A DNA stretch of 10,430 bases from Candidatus Kuenenbacteria bacterium CG08_land_8_20_14_0_20_37_23 (GCA_002778965.1 PEXX01000006.1:1-10430), one strand, 5' to 3'. Counted from the stretch's first letter, positions 1-7,740 are shown. Notes: generated by a model not told the origin, from the letters alone. Numbers and translations: made by a program.

Positions 1-425
1 TTTATGTTTATGTTGAAAAAGAAGATAAGGAAAAAGTGTATGTGGATAAAAAATTGATAGACACAATTTATGGAGAATTTTATGATGTGCAAGATAAAAA
101 TATTAAAATAATTAAAGGTTACGCGACATTTGGTGGCAGAGTAGTTGGCAGGGTGTATAATTTAGCCAGTAGTTGTGAAAGTGAACCAGGAAGAAATTTT
201 ATTTTAGTAACTGGTATGACGCATCCCAAGGATATTATGCTTGTTAAGAAATCCAAAGCTATCATAACTGATCACGGAGGAGTATTAAGTCATGCCGCTA
301 TTGTTAGCCGTGAAATGAAAAAACCTTGCATTATTAGCACGAAAATCGCGACTAAGGTTTTGAAGGACGGGGATCTGGTGGAGGTGAATGCTAATCAGGG
401 GATAGTCAAAAGATTGAATACCTAA
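1..425 (+). CDS. C-terminal part of a PEP-utilising enzyme (phosphohistidine swivelling domain), 5' truncated
   Basis: The reading frame is open from base 3 to the TAA at 423-425, so this is the tail of a gene starting outside the window; the GTG at 36 is only the first internal start-like codon. Numbering from that GTG, residues 78-88 (TDHGGVLSHAA) match the PEP-utiliser mobile-domain signature T-x-x-G-G-x-x-S-H-A, with His86 as the phosphate-carrying histidine. The C-terminal DGDLVEVNANQGIVKRL is the usual closing beta-strand region of this domain. In PEP synthase, pyruvate phosphate dikinase and PTS enzyme I, this domain swings phosphate between a nucleotide-binding site and a PEP/pyruvate site. 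Which enzyme this is cannot be decided because the partner domains are missing; CPR genomes also carry PEP-synthase-like proteins of unknown substrate. Confidence 0.85.
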   Translation, partial: YVYVEKEDKEKVYVDKKLIDTIYGEFYDVQDKNIKIIKGYATFGGRVVGRVYNLASSCESEPGRNFILVTGMTHPKDIMLVKKSKAIITDHGGVLSHAAIVSREMKKPCIISTKIATKVLKDGDLVEVNANQGIVKRLNT

Positions 426-497
426 TTTTTGTAATATTATTTACCAGGCTCGCTTTAATCCTTATTTATAGCCAGTTTTTGCTTTAGGACATGAAAT

Positions 498-526
498 TTG
501 ACAGTTTCTCTCGTTTCTAATATAAT
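498..526 (+). promoter_or_regulatory. Perfect-consensus sigma70-type promoter for the AbiE-like pair
   Basis: TTGACA at 498-503 and TATAAT at 521-526 are separated by exactly 17 bases. Transcription should start near 533, giving a leader of about 42 bases before the ATG at 575. No Shine-Dalgarno is visible in that leader. Confidence 0.85.
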
Positions 527-535
527 AGAAATGAG
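510..535. promoter_or_regulatory. Inverted repeat over the -10 box, candidate autoregulatory operator
   Basis: CTCGTTTCTA (510-519) and TAGAAATGAG (526-535) are complementary at 9 of 10 positions, with a 6-base centre. The repeat covers the -10 and the expected start site. Known AbiEi antitoxins repress their own promoter by binding inverted repeats, so the neighbouring winged-helix protein is the obvious candidate ligand; that link is inference. Confidence 0.45.
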
Positions 536-574
536 GCCTAAATTAGCTATTAAATATAGAAACGACTACTTGGT

Positions 575-1150
575 ATGTTCAAAAAAGAGATTATCTGGCG
601 TGAAATACTTTATCAAACGTTAGAAAAAAAACATAATAATTTTACCCAAAAAGAATTAGCTCAAAAATTCAACTTTTCTTTGAGCACTGTTTTTAATGCG
701 CTGAAAATTCCAAGATTGAGCGGTGCCATTGAAGTTAAGGGCAGATTTTTTAGGATTATTGATAAACACAAATTTTTAAATATTTGGGCAACCCATCGTA
801 ATTTAGAAAAAGATGTAATTTATCAAACTCGTGTTGATTTACCGGTGCAAAAAATTGAAGGGCAACTGCCAAACGTTGCTTTTCCCACTGCCTATTCTGC
901 TTATCGTTTAAAATTCAACGACTCTCCAGCCGACTATGATAAAGTTTATGTTTACATTGATAATTTAGAGGAAATACAAAAAAGGTTTCCAATAAAAAAA
1001 GGCAATGCCAATCTGATCGTTTTGCGAGCTGACAATTTTTTGCCAAACTATAAACCGTTTCCTCCTTTAGCCCAAATTTACGTTGACTTGTGGAATTTAG
1101 GGGAATGGTATGCGCGGGATTTTATTGAGGGGCTTAAAGATAAATTTTAA
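575..1150 (+). CDS. AbiEi-like winged-helix protein, candidate type IV antitoxin
   Basis: 191 residues. Residues about 8-62 look like a winged helix: a helix pair (TQKELAQKFNFSLSTVFNAL, 24-43) with the recognition helix at LSTVFNAL, then a wing ending in VKGRFFRII. The C-terminal part, with YVDLWNLGEWYARDFIEGL near 169-187, resembles the AbiEi type IV antitoxin/regulator group (Pfam AbiEi families); this is family recall, not a search result. It is followed 4 bases later by a nucleotidyltransferase, the normal antitoxin-then-toxin order of AbiE. The ATG at 575 has no clear ribosome site, but the consensus promoter 42 bases upstream supports it. Expected role: DNA-binding repressor of its own operon and antagonist of the partner toxin. 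It could instead be a plain regulator of the nucleotidyltransferase. Confidence 0.7.
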   Translation: MFKKEIIWREILYQTLEKKHNNFTQKELAQKFNFSLSTVFNALKIPRLSGAIEVKGRFFRIIDKHKFLNIWATHRNLEKDVIYQTRVDLPVQKIEGQLPNVAFPTAYSAYRLKFNDSPADYDKVYVYIDNLEEIQKRFPIKKGNANLIVLRADNFLPNYKPFPPLAQIYVDLWNLGEWYARDFIEGLKDKF

Positions 1151-1154
1151 AAGT

Positions 1155-1763
1155 ATGCAGTATTATCAAGATATAATTACAGCAAAAAGCTTTAAAATTC
1201 TTCAAAATCTAAAACGCCAATTTAACTTTATTCTTATTGGCGGTTGGGCAGTTTTTCTATATACCAGAAGTCTCAAATCCAAAGATATTGATATTATTTC
1301 AGACTACCAGTTGCTTGACAAGCTAAAAGAAAAGTATGATTTAAACAAAAACAATCGCCTAAAAAAATATGAAATTGTCATTGATGAAATTGACATTGAT
1401 ATTTACGCGCCTTTTTATTCAGAGCTGGGCATACCAGCAGAGGATATTGGAAAAAATACCAATAACGTGGAAGGATTTGCTGTGCCCCGAAAAGAGATTC
1501 TCTTAATTCTCAAACAAATTGCCCATAATGAACGAGAGGGCAGCTCAAAGGGAGAAAAGGACAAAATTGATATTATCAGTCTGTTAAATAGTGGTGGTTT
1601 TGATTTTAAATTTTATCAAAATGTTTTACATGCATATAATTTGAAAAAATACCAAGAAGGACTGCTTACCCTGCTCAATACCACCGCTCAAGTTAAAGAA
1701 TTAAATTTAAATGAATATCAATATTCCAAGCTTAAGAAAGAAGTCCGAGCCCAATTGGCATAG
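1155..1763 (+). CDS. Nucleotidyltransferase-fold protein, AbiEii-like candidate toxin
   Basis: From ATG 1155 the protein has 202 residues. An upstream in-frame ATG at 1110 lies inside the previous gene; 1155 is preferred because it follows the previous stop by 4 bases. The minimal nucleotidyltransferase pattern is visible: GG at 29-30 (ILIGGWAVF), Asp44 and Asp46 in KDIDI, and a third acidic strand, EIDIDIY, with Asp80/Asp82. These residues normally bind two metal ions and the NTP. A helical C-terminal region follows. AbiEii/MenT-type toxins transfer nucleotides to RNA or other targets and are neutralised by their AbiEi partner. The substrate here is unknown. A non-toxin nucleotidyltransferase (for example aminoglycoside-transferase-like) remains possible. 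Confidence 0.7.
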   Translation: MQYYQDIITAKSFKILQNLKRQFNFILIGGWAVFLYTRSLKSKDIDIISDYQLLDKLKEKYDLNKNNRLKKYEIVIDEIDIDIYAPFYSELGIPAEDIGKNTNNVEGFAVPRKEILLILKQIAHNEREGSSKGEKDKIDIISLLNSGGFDFKFYQNVLHAYNLKKYQEGLLTLLNTTAQVKELNLNEYQYSKLKKEVRAQLA

Positions 1764-1807
1764 GATTGGACTTTAAATAATCACACGGGCTCCAATTTAA
1801 TAAACCC

Positions 1808-4513
1808 ATGTCAAATCTATCTCAATTTCACCAAGCGCGCCAGAATAAAGACGCACATAAATGGCATGCCATGACAAGTGATGATGTTTTGGCAAAATTA
1901 GCGTCTTCCAAAAACGGTCTTAATGAAGAAGAGGTCAAAAAACGGCGAGAAAAATATGGTCCCAATAAATTGCCGGAAAACAGGCGCAAGCCGCGTTGGC
2001 GAATTTTTATTGCTCAATTTAAAAGTTCACTCGTTTATGTGCTTTTGACCGCCACTACGATCAGCATTTTTTTGGGAGATTTCATTGATGCAGGAGTTAT
2101 TTTTATTGCGATATTTATCAATGTTATTATTGGTTTTTATGAAGAGAATAAAGCGCAGACAGCTTTCATCGCTTTGCACAAGGCGGTAATCAATTACTGC
2201 AAAGTAAGGCGCAATGGTCTTGAACGTCAGATTGAGACAGACGCATTAGTGCCAGGCGATATAGTTTTTTTGTCTGCTGGCGATAAGATTCCGGCTGATT
2301 TGAGAATTATTAAGAGTAATAATTTAAAAACAAATGAAACCTTGTTGACTGGCGAGTCCGCTGAAATTGGGAAAAATAGCGGGGCAACTGTCGGTGAATT
2401 GATTATTGCCGATCAGACTGACATGGCCTTTATGGGCACTCAAGTAATCGCTGGCAACGGACTTGGAGTCGTAGTGGCGATCGGGCAAGAGACAGCGCTC
2501 GGACGCATTGTCAGATTGGTTGATATTACTGAAGAGATGGTTACGCCTTTGCAGAGAAAACTCGCAATATTCGCGCGCAAGATCAGCATTTTAATTATAG
2601 TTTTATGCGCCCTTATTCTTTTTATAGGATTTTTGCTTGGCCACAATTTTACGCAGATGTTTATGGTGTCTGTAGCTGTGGCTGTATCTGCCATTCCAGA
2701 AGGACTTCTTGTGACGGTTACAATGGTGTTGGCTGTAGGTATGCAGAGGCTATTAAGAAAAAAGGCTCTTGTTAAACATTTATTAGCCGCGGAAATACTC
2801 GGTTCCGTTTCTGTTATCTGTTCCGACAAGACGGGTACAATGACAGAAGGTGAAATGCGTGTGATTGAGGCGGCTACCCACGATTATGAGTTTAATTTTT
2901 TGAAGAGTGATTTTAATCAAGCGAGGAAGCAGGTTGACGAGATTTCGCTGTTATTTAAGATCTGCATGCTGTGCAATAATGCTTATATTGAAAATTCTAT
3001 TGGCGGTTTCATTGAAACGATTGTGCGCGGTTCTCCGACTGAAAGAGCTTTGTGTTTGGCTGGATTTAGCATTGGGCTGGACAAGTCGTTTTTAGAAAAA
3101 GAGGAAGAGCGTTTGGACGAGATTCCATTTGACAGCGTTTGGAAGTTTATGATGACATTAAATAAAGACGGCGGAGGTTTTAACAACGTTTATTTAAAGG
3201 GAGCGCCGGAGGTTGTTTTGAAATTTTGTAAGTATATATATTCAAGCCGCACTGGCGATAAAAAAACGGAATTAACACAGGATCATATATATAGAATGCA
3301 GAAGATTTATAAAGATATGAGTATTCGCGGTTTGAGAGTTTTGGCTTGCGCAATGAAAAGGGTTTCATCAAACATAAAAAAATTTAAAAACGGAGATCAA
3401 GAAAATTTTATTTTCATTGGGCTTGTTGGCATCAGAGATCCAGTGCGCAGAGGTATTAAAAAAATGATTTTTTCAATTAGGAAAGCCGGCGTGAAAACAG
3501 TTATGATTACTGGCGACCATAAATGGACTGCCGCTGTTGTTGCGCGCGATTTGGGTTTGCCGCACGGCAATAAAAATATTCTTGAGGGAGAAAAACTGGC
3601 TGAAATGAGCGAGAGTGAGCTTGTGGAGGTTGTTGATGATATCACAGTTTATGCCAGAGTTACGCCAGAAGATAAGTTGAAAATAATCAAAGCCTGGCAG
3701 TATAAAGGTAAAGTGGTCGCTATGACCGGCGACGGCATCAATGATTCTCCAGCTTTGAAAAAGGCAAATATTGGTATTGCTGTCGGCTCTGGTACTGACG
3801 TAGCCAAAGAAACAGCGGATCTTATTCTTCTTGATAATAATTTTAAAACAATCGTAGCGGCAATAAGGGAAGGCAGGGTTATTTTTGATAACATAAAAAA
3901 AATTATTCTCTATCTTTTATCAAACAGCCTTGCCGAAGTTTCCGCTATTTCCGCAAGTCTTATTTTAGGCTGGCCGTTGCCTCTTTTAGCCAGCCAGATC
4001 ATTTGGATTAATTTAGTGAATGATACTTTACCCGCCTTGGCTATGACCCAAGAACCGGCTGACGAGAATATTATGAATCGTTGTCCGCGCAGACTGAATG
4101 AGCCCATATTTGACAAAAAAGCAAGATGGTTTACAGCGTTGATTAGCTCTTCGCAGGCAATTGGGATTCTTTTTTTGTTCAATTATTTTTTGCGTCGTTT
4201 CGCTGATATTAATTTGGCGCGTACAATGGCTTTTACATTTCTTGCCGTGAGCGCGTTGTTTTATATTTTTAGCATCCGTAATTTGTCCAGTCCAATCTGG
4301 AGAAATAAACTGTTTGATAATAAATTTATGATTGGCGGAGTTGCTATTGGCTTGTTATTGCAAATAGCGGCTATTTATCATCCATTTTTGCGCAAGATAT
4401 TCGGCACAGTCCCAATCGGTTTAGCGGAATGGGCGGTGATCATTAGCGCGTGTCTTTTACTGGTATGTATAATTGAATTTGTAAAAGCTTACTATTGCAG
4501 GAATGAACATTAA
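1808..4513 (+). CDS. P2-type cation-transporting ATPase
   Basis: 901 residues, the normal length for the family. Order of parts: N-terminal cation-ATPase domain (about 18-60, with WHAM and YGPNKLPENRR), paired membrane helices (about 70-112), actuator domain with TGES at 181-184, helices M3/M4 with PEGL at 297-300, phosphorylation site DKTGT with Asp340, nucleotide domain with KGAPE at 464-468, TGD at 568-570, the hinge TGDGINDSPA at 640-649, and six C-terminal helices. It uses ATP to export or import a cation across the cytoplasmic membrane. M4 (PEGLLVTVT) and M6 (NLVNDTLPA, Asn735, Asn738, Asp739) keep Ca2+/Na+-type ligands. In M5 (LSNSLAEV) the Glu709 ligand is kept but the usual Asn three residues earlier is Ser706. 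Ca2+ is the default guess; Na+ or another ion is possible. The start at 1808 has no clear ribosome site. Confidence 0.9.
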   Translation: MSNLSQFHQARQNKDAHKWHAMTSDDVLAKLASSKNGLNEEEVKKRREKYGPNKLPENRRKPRWRIFIAQFKSSLVYVLLTATTISIFLGDFIDAGVIFIAIFINVIIGFYEENKAQTAFIALHKAVINYCKVRRNGLERQIETDALVPGDIVFLSAGDKIPADLRIIKSNNLKTNETLLTGESAEIGKNSGATVGELIIADQTDMAFMGTQVIAGNGLGVVVAIGQETALGRIVRLVDITEEMVTPLQRKLAIFARKISILIIVLCALILFIGFLLGHNFTQMFMVSVAVAVSAIPEGLLVTVTMVLAVGMQRLLRKKALVKHLLAAEILGSVSVICSDKTGTMTEGEMRVIEAATHDYEFNFLKSDFNQARKQVDEISLLFKICMLCNNAYIENSIGGFIETIVRGSPTERALCLAGFSIGLDKSFLEKEEERLDEIPFDSVWKFMMTLNKDGGGFNNVYLKGAPEVVLKFCKYIYSSRTGDKKTELTQDHIYRMQKIYKDMSIRGLRVLACAMKRVSSNIKKFKNGDQENFIFIGLVGIRDPVRRGIKKMIFSIRKAGVKTVMITGDHKWTAAVVARDLGLPHGNKNILEGEKLAEMSESELVEVVDDITVYARVTPEDKLKIIKAWQYKGKVVAMTGDGINDSPALKKANIGIAVGSGTDVAKETADLILLDNNFKTIVAAIREGRVIFDNIKKIILYLLSNSLAEVSAISASLILGWPLPLLASQIIWINLVNDTLPALAMTQEPADENIMNRCPRRLNEPIFDKKARWFTALISSSQAIGILFLFNYFLRRFADINLARTMAFTFLAVSALFYIFSIRNLSSPIWRNKLFDNKFMIGGVAIGLLLQIAAIYHPFLRKIFGTVPIGLAEWAVIISACLLLVCIIEFVKAYYCRNEH

Positions 4514-4631
4514 AATTATTATTTTCGCCCCTGGCATATTTTTTCGTTAAAATTTAGCCTCATTCGTTCGCTATATTATTCAGTACAATTTATCCATTGC
4601 TTGGCTTTAACTCAAATCGCATTTAAAGGCG

Positions 4632-4741
4632 AAAGTAATAAAAATAAAGATTTGGCTTTCCTGCGCGCGAGTTATTGGAAATCTATAAAGTAATAAAAAT
4701 AAAGATTTGGCTTTCCTGCGTGCGAGTTATTGGAAATCTAT
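4632..4741 (+). repeat. 55-bp tandem duplication
   Basis: Copy 1 (4632-4686) and copy 2 (4687-4741) abut directly and match at 54 of 55 positions; the only difference is GCGCGCGA versus GCGTGCGA. Each copy holds a small inverted repeat, TTTCC...GGAAA, around a GC-rich centre. The end of copy 2 provides the -35 hexamer of the promoter for the gene at 4806. The near identity points to a recent duplication. The rest of 4514-4631 shows no gene or clear terminator. Confidence 0.9.
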
Positions 4742-4758
4742 TTAGATTTTGCTATACT
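4730..4758 (+). promoter_or_regulatory. Promoter with extended -10, upstream of the 4806 operon
   Basis: TTGGAA (4730-4735), 17-base spacer, TATACT (4753-4758), with TG one base before the -10 (TGCTATACT). A palindrome AAATCTA-TT-TAGATTT (4734-4749) fills the spacer and could be a regulator site. Expected start is near 4765, a leader of about 40 bases. Confidence 0.65.
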
Positions 4759-4805
4759 TATATTAGAGATTCGTTGAGCTTGCTGTTTGCTGAATTTATT
4801 GTCTT

Positions 4806-5132
4806 ATGACTAAAGAAAAATGGTTAGATATGATAGATATGGTGGAGGATAAATTTGGCATTGACAAAGAATATAAAGAAATAATCAGTCCGAATATTCC
4901 GGGGGAAAAACACATTATTGAGTTTTCGGGACCCATTGGAAGAATGAAAATTGAATTTATTGAAAAACCAAGAGTACTTGACGAAAAAACGTTTTATTCC
5001 AATCGCGTCGGCTCGTATGTTAATGTTGAAAAAGTGTATGACAAAAAAGACAAGGTTTGTTATTTTAATGCTTACAAATGGGATGAAGCCAGCGAAGGTT
5101 GGGAGCAGATTAACGCAGATTTTTTTCAATAA
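4806..5132 (+). CDS. Conserved CPR-type small hypothetical protein
   Basis: 108 residues, no signal peptide or membrane segment, acidic and rich in aromatic residues (MTKEKWLDMIDMVEDKFG at the start, WDEASEGWEQ near the end). The layout suggests an N-terminal helix followed by beta-strands: EFSGPIGRMKIEFIEKP, then YSNRVGSYVNVEKVY, then KVCYFNAYKWDEA. I recognise the pattern from uncharacterised proteins of CPR/Parcubacteria genomes but know no function. It starts about 40 bases after a predicted promoter and ends 5 bases before the next gene, so it is probably the first gene of a membrane-linked operon running to 7667. Cytoplasmic location is inferred. Confidence 0.75.
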   Translation: MTKEKWLDMIDMVEDKFGIDKEYKEIISPNIPGEKHIIEFSGPIGRMKIEFIEKPRVLDEKTFYSNRVGSYVNVEKVYDKKDKVCYFNAYKWDEASEGWEQINADFFQ

Positions 5133-5137
5133 TTTAA

Positions 5138-5623
5138 ATGAAATATATGTTCAATAAAGAATTATTCATAAAATATCACTGGAAGCAGAGCTTACTCGCG
5201 GCGATTGTTATAATCTCGTCTATTTCTTTCAGTATAATTATTGAAGATACAGACTGGTTATTGAAGAATGTCGGTTTAGTGAAAGGAGAGTCTGTGGCGC
5301 CAGACGGTTTGCTCGCGGGCGATAAAAATTATCAAAATGTTGTGATACGCTATCAAAGTAAATTAAAGAATATTATTGGCAGCTATTTGACGGCGCGCGC
5401 TCAATTTGACGGCGCTAGCCAGGAGTGGCTGTTTTTATTGAATAATACAAAGCATCAATTGCTCGGCCTTGAAGTGCCAGTGGCTTACCATGATCTGCAA
5501 TTAAAATTATTGGGCGCATTTGATTTTGAGAAAGAGTTGGTTACGCAAGGCGCGGAGGATAGGCTGAACTTGGCCAATGAAAAATGGCAGAATATTTTAC
5601 TGCAATATTATTGGCTAGAGTGA
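5138..5623 (+). CDS. Single-pass membrane-anchored hypothetical protein
   Basis: 161 residues. A short positive N-terminus (about 1-16) precedes one hydrophobic segment at about 17-35 (SLLAAIVIISSISFSIII), then a mostly helical domain of about 120 residues that should lie outside the cytoplasmic membrane. The motif LLGLEVPVAYHDLQLKLLGAF near 107-127 resembles a sequence I associate with CPR helical proteins of unknown role. ATG 5138 follows the previous stop by 5 bases; a second ATG at 5147 is equally usable. Its TGA overlaps a GTG start of the next gene, pointing to translational coupling. Confidence 0.75.
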   Translation: MKYMFNKELFIKYHWKQSLLAAIVIISSISFSIIIEDTDWLLKNVGLVKGESVAPDGLLAGDKNYQNVVIRYQSKLKNIIGSYLTARAQFDGASQEWLFLLNNTKHQLLGLEVPVAYHDLQLKLLGAFDFEKELVTQGAEDRLNLANEKWQNILLQYYWLE

Positions 5624-6423
5624 TTAAACAAAGAAGCAGCAATATAATAAAACGGGAAAATAATAAAATTGTGTCAATTTATCTATCATATTTTTATAGT
5701 TTGTTGATCATTATCGGACTGGAAGTAAGCCTTCTGAAGCCGGATTTTTTTTGGTGGGCATTGTTCGCGCTTTTGATTGGCGATCTATTTTTTATTTGGC
5801 TTGCCACGCATCGTAAGTTTAATATGAATTTTTTTAATTTTCTTATCTCGCCTTTTTTGTTTATGCTTGGAGGACTTTTGTTTTTATTGTTTCTGGACAG
5901 TTTTTTCCTTAAAGAAATTATTATTATTTTTTTGTTGATAGCCAGCAGTGTTTTCTTGCGCCGTTTGATTGTGCGAAATTACTATCAGTATGACTGCAAG
6001 AATCATTCATTATCGGGTATCTCGCGTATTCTGAATATGAGCATTGTTTTTTTCTTTTTTGGAGCTTTTTTTAATTTGCATTCATTTATGCGTTTTCCAA
6101 TTTGGATGTTGGTATTTTTTTCCTATTTAGTCGTCGGCCTGACGGTTTATCAATATTTTTGCATTTCTAAAATAAGATCGGGCTATAGCGGTCTTTTTAT
6201 TCTCTTTTCATCTTTGATGCTAGCGGAGTTATTTTATGTCATTAATTGGTTGCCGTTTCTTTCTCATACTAAAGCGCTATTGATGGTAAGCGCATATTAT
6301 TTTATAATAAATCTGGCAAGACATTATTTGGTCGGTACATTGGCGCGCCAAGTTTACGCTCGCTATAGTTTTGTTACAGGATTGATCTGGGTGGTTGCTT
6401 TCGTAAGTTCCAGATGGACGTAG
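5620..6423 (+). CDS. Polytopic membrane protein of unknown function
   Basis: From GTG 5620 the protein has 267 residues; the GTGA at 5620-5623 gives the classic 4-base overlap with the previous stop. An in-frame ATG at 5584 would add 12 residues and overlap the previous gene by 40 bases; I prefer the GTG but cannot exclude the ATG. About seven or eight hydrophobic segments are visible (YFYSLLIIIGLEVSLL, FFWWALFALLIGDLFFIW, FLFMLGGLLFLLFLD and others), with basic loops containing RRLIVR and KIRSG. No known transporter or enzyme motif stands out. Multi-helix proteins like this next to an S1C protease homologue occur in CPR genomes (a DUF5656-like family is possible, not confirmed). Very T-rich codons reflect the hydrophobic content. 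Confidence 0.75.
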   Translation: MIKQRSSNIIKRENNKIVSIYLSYFYSLLIIIGLEVSLLKPDFFWWALFALLIGDLFFIWLATHRKFNMNFFNFLISPFLFMLGGLLFLLFLDSFFLKEIIIIFLLIASSVFLRRLIVRNYYQYDCKNHSLSGISRILNMSIVFFFFGAFFNLHSFMRFPIWMLVFFSYLVVGLTVYQYFCISKIRSGYSGLFILFSSLMLAELFYVINWLPFLSHTKALLMVSAYYFIINLARHYLVGTLARQVYARYSFVTGLIWVVAFVSSRWT

Positions 6424-6452
6424 AAACAAGGGAATAATAAAACAAAATTTTT

Positions 6453-7667
6453 ATGAAAAAATTTACCGTAAAATCAATACGTAAAACAGAAAAACCAGCC
6501 GCCGATAAAGAAATCGCGAAAGAGGAAATAGTGGATATTTATAAAGAAACTCAAAATTTGCCCGAAATCCAAAAACCGGTTTATCACAAGAGTATTTGGG
6601 TGTTGGTAGTTTTAGTTTCTATGCTTTTTGGTTTTGCGTCAAGTTTTGCGTATGATTTTCTGTTTACTATTGATGTTGGCACTGCGAATAGCCAAAAAAT
6701 TATTATTGAAAAACAGGAAGAGGTGACAGTGGCAGCAGACGAGAGACTGCGCGAACTTGGAAAAACAATTAATCCGGTTATAGTTAATTTTTATGATCAA
6801 ACAAAAGGCGTTGATTGGCAATTTTATCAGGACGATTATTCTTTTGGCAATGGTTTTATCCTTACTACAGACGGATGGATAGTGACAGTTAAAAGCGTGA
6901 TGAACAAGATAGGAAATAAAAAATATGCGCTTTTGACTGCTGATTACAAAATTTATACCGCGGAGAAAATATTGTCTGATCCAACAAGCGATGTTGTTTT
7001 TGTAAAAATAAAGGCCGATGATTTGCCAGTGGTTAAATTTGGAGACGCATCGGATGTTTCGTCCGGCCAGGAAGTTTTTGGTTTTATAGCAAGTTATCCG
7101 GAGAGCCGCAGAGCCAGTTTGCATATAGCCGACTTGCAGTTTTCCGCGTTGGAAGACGTGGTTGCTTCATCTGAAAAACACAGTCATTTTTTTTCCAGCC
7201 GCGAGGGTTATGATCCGAGTCTGATTGGAGCGCCGCTTGTCAATCTTTCGGGCGAGATTATAGCGGTAGTCGTTGATTCAAATTCCGCCATGCCTGTCGC
7301 ATATTTAGAAACCGCAATTGATGATTTGTCAAAGAAAGAAAAAATTTATCGGCCGTATTTTGGCGTACATTATATTAATTTGGCGAAATATCCGCGCGTT
7401 GACGCGGCCAGCGGCGAGATGCGCGATCGCGGAGCTTTGCTTTCCGGATGGCAAAATTTAACGGCAGTTGTCAAGGGTAGTCCGGCTGATAAAGCGGGGC
7501 TTAAGGTAGGGGATATTATTACTATGGTTGAAGATGAGTTAGTTAATGGAAAGAAAAGTTTGACACAAATTATCGGTGATTATAATCCTGGAGATAAGAT
7601 AGGATTAACAGTTTTAAGCAATGGCCGTGAGAAAGTTGTTGAAACAGAGCTTGGAGTAATGGATTGA
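6453..7667 (+). CDS. Membrane-anchored HtrA/S1C-like pseudoprotease with PDZ domain
   Basis: 404 residues: a cytoplasmic lysine/glutamate-rich tail (1-46), one membrane segment (about 47-69), a linker, a trypsin-like double-barrel domain (about 100-290) and a PDZ domain (about 302-400, with GSPADKAGLKVGDIITMV). In active DegP/HtrA proteins the barrel carries TNxHV, D-hydrophobic-A, and GNSGGPL. Here the equivalents are TVKSV (Ser148 in the His place), SDVVFVKI (Asp180 kept) and SLIGAPL (Ile258 in the Ser place). Two of three catalytic residues are gone while the fold, the anchor and the PDZ domain remain and the frame is intact, so I infer a non-proteolytic sensor, chaperone or scaffold at the outer face of the membrane. 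It is the last gene of the run from 4806, 29 bases after its neighbour, and is followed by a terminator. Confidence 0.8.
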   Translation: MKKFTVKSIRKTEKPAADKEIAKEEIVDIYKETQNLPEIQKPVYHKSIWVLVVLVSMLFGFASSFAYDFLFTIDVGTANSQKIIIEKQEEVTVAADERLRELGKTINPVIVNFYDQTKGVDWQFYQDDYSFGNGFILTTDGWIVTVKSVMNKIGNKKYALLTADYKIYTAEKILSDPTSDVVFVKIKADDLPVVKFGDASDVSSGQEVFGFIASYPESRRASLHIADLQFSALEDVVASSEKHSHFFSSREGYDPSLIGAPLVNLSGEIIAVVVDSNSAMPVAYLETAIDDLSKKEKIYRPYFGVHYINLAKYPRVDAASGEMRDRGALLSGWQNLTAVVKGSPADKAGLKVGDIITMVEDELVNGKKSLTQIIGDYNPGDKIGLTVLSNGREKVVETELGVMD

Positions 7668-7698
7668 CGCGTGATTATCAGTGAATATATTTATAAAC

Positions 7699-7727
7699 AG
7701 CCCGATTTTATCTGCGGGTTTTTGTTT
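7699..7727 (+). terminator. Rho-independent terminator after the pseudoprotease gene
   Basis: CCCG (7701-7704) pairs with CGGG (7715-7718), extended by an A-T and a G-T pair, and is followed directly by TTTTTGTTT. The stem is short, but position (32 bases after the stop) and T-run fit. Confidence 0.55.
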
Positions 7728-7740
7728 AATTTAAGTAATA

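Noticed and set aside
426..497. Terminator after the PEP-enzyme gene (GGCT...AGCC followed by TTTTT)
   Set aside because: The stem is only four pairs around a 20-base loop, too weak to call.
1747..1792. GAGCCC ... GGGCTC inverted repeat between the nucleotidyltransferase and the ATPase
   Set aside because: Six-base arms over a 34-base gap, with no T-run; not convincing as a terminator or operator.
2440..4182. Several - strand frames of 63-129 codons opposite the ATPase gene
   Set aside because: They are antisense shadows of a gene with complete P-type ATPase motifs and have no start signals or recognisable domains of their own.
4951..5157. 68-codon + strand frame overlapping the 4806 gene
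   Set aside because: It is an alternative frame within a conserved-looking gene and runs into the start of the next one.
6639..7124. 161-codon - strand frame inside the HtrA-like gene
   Set aside because: It is antisense to a clearly conserved fold, is rich in Cys/Phe/Asn as expected of a reverse-complement shadow, and has no family match I recognise.
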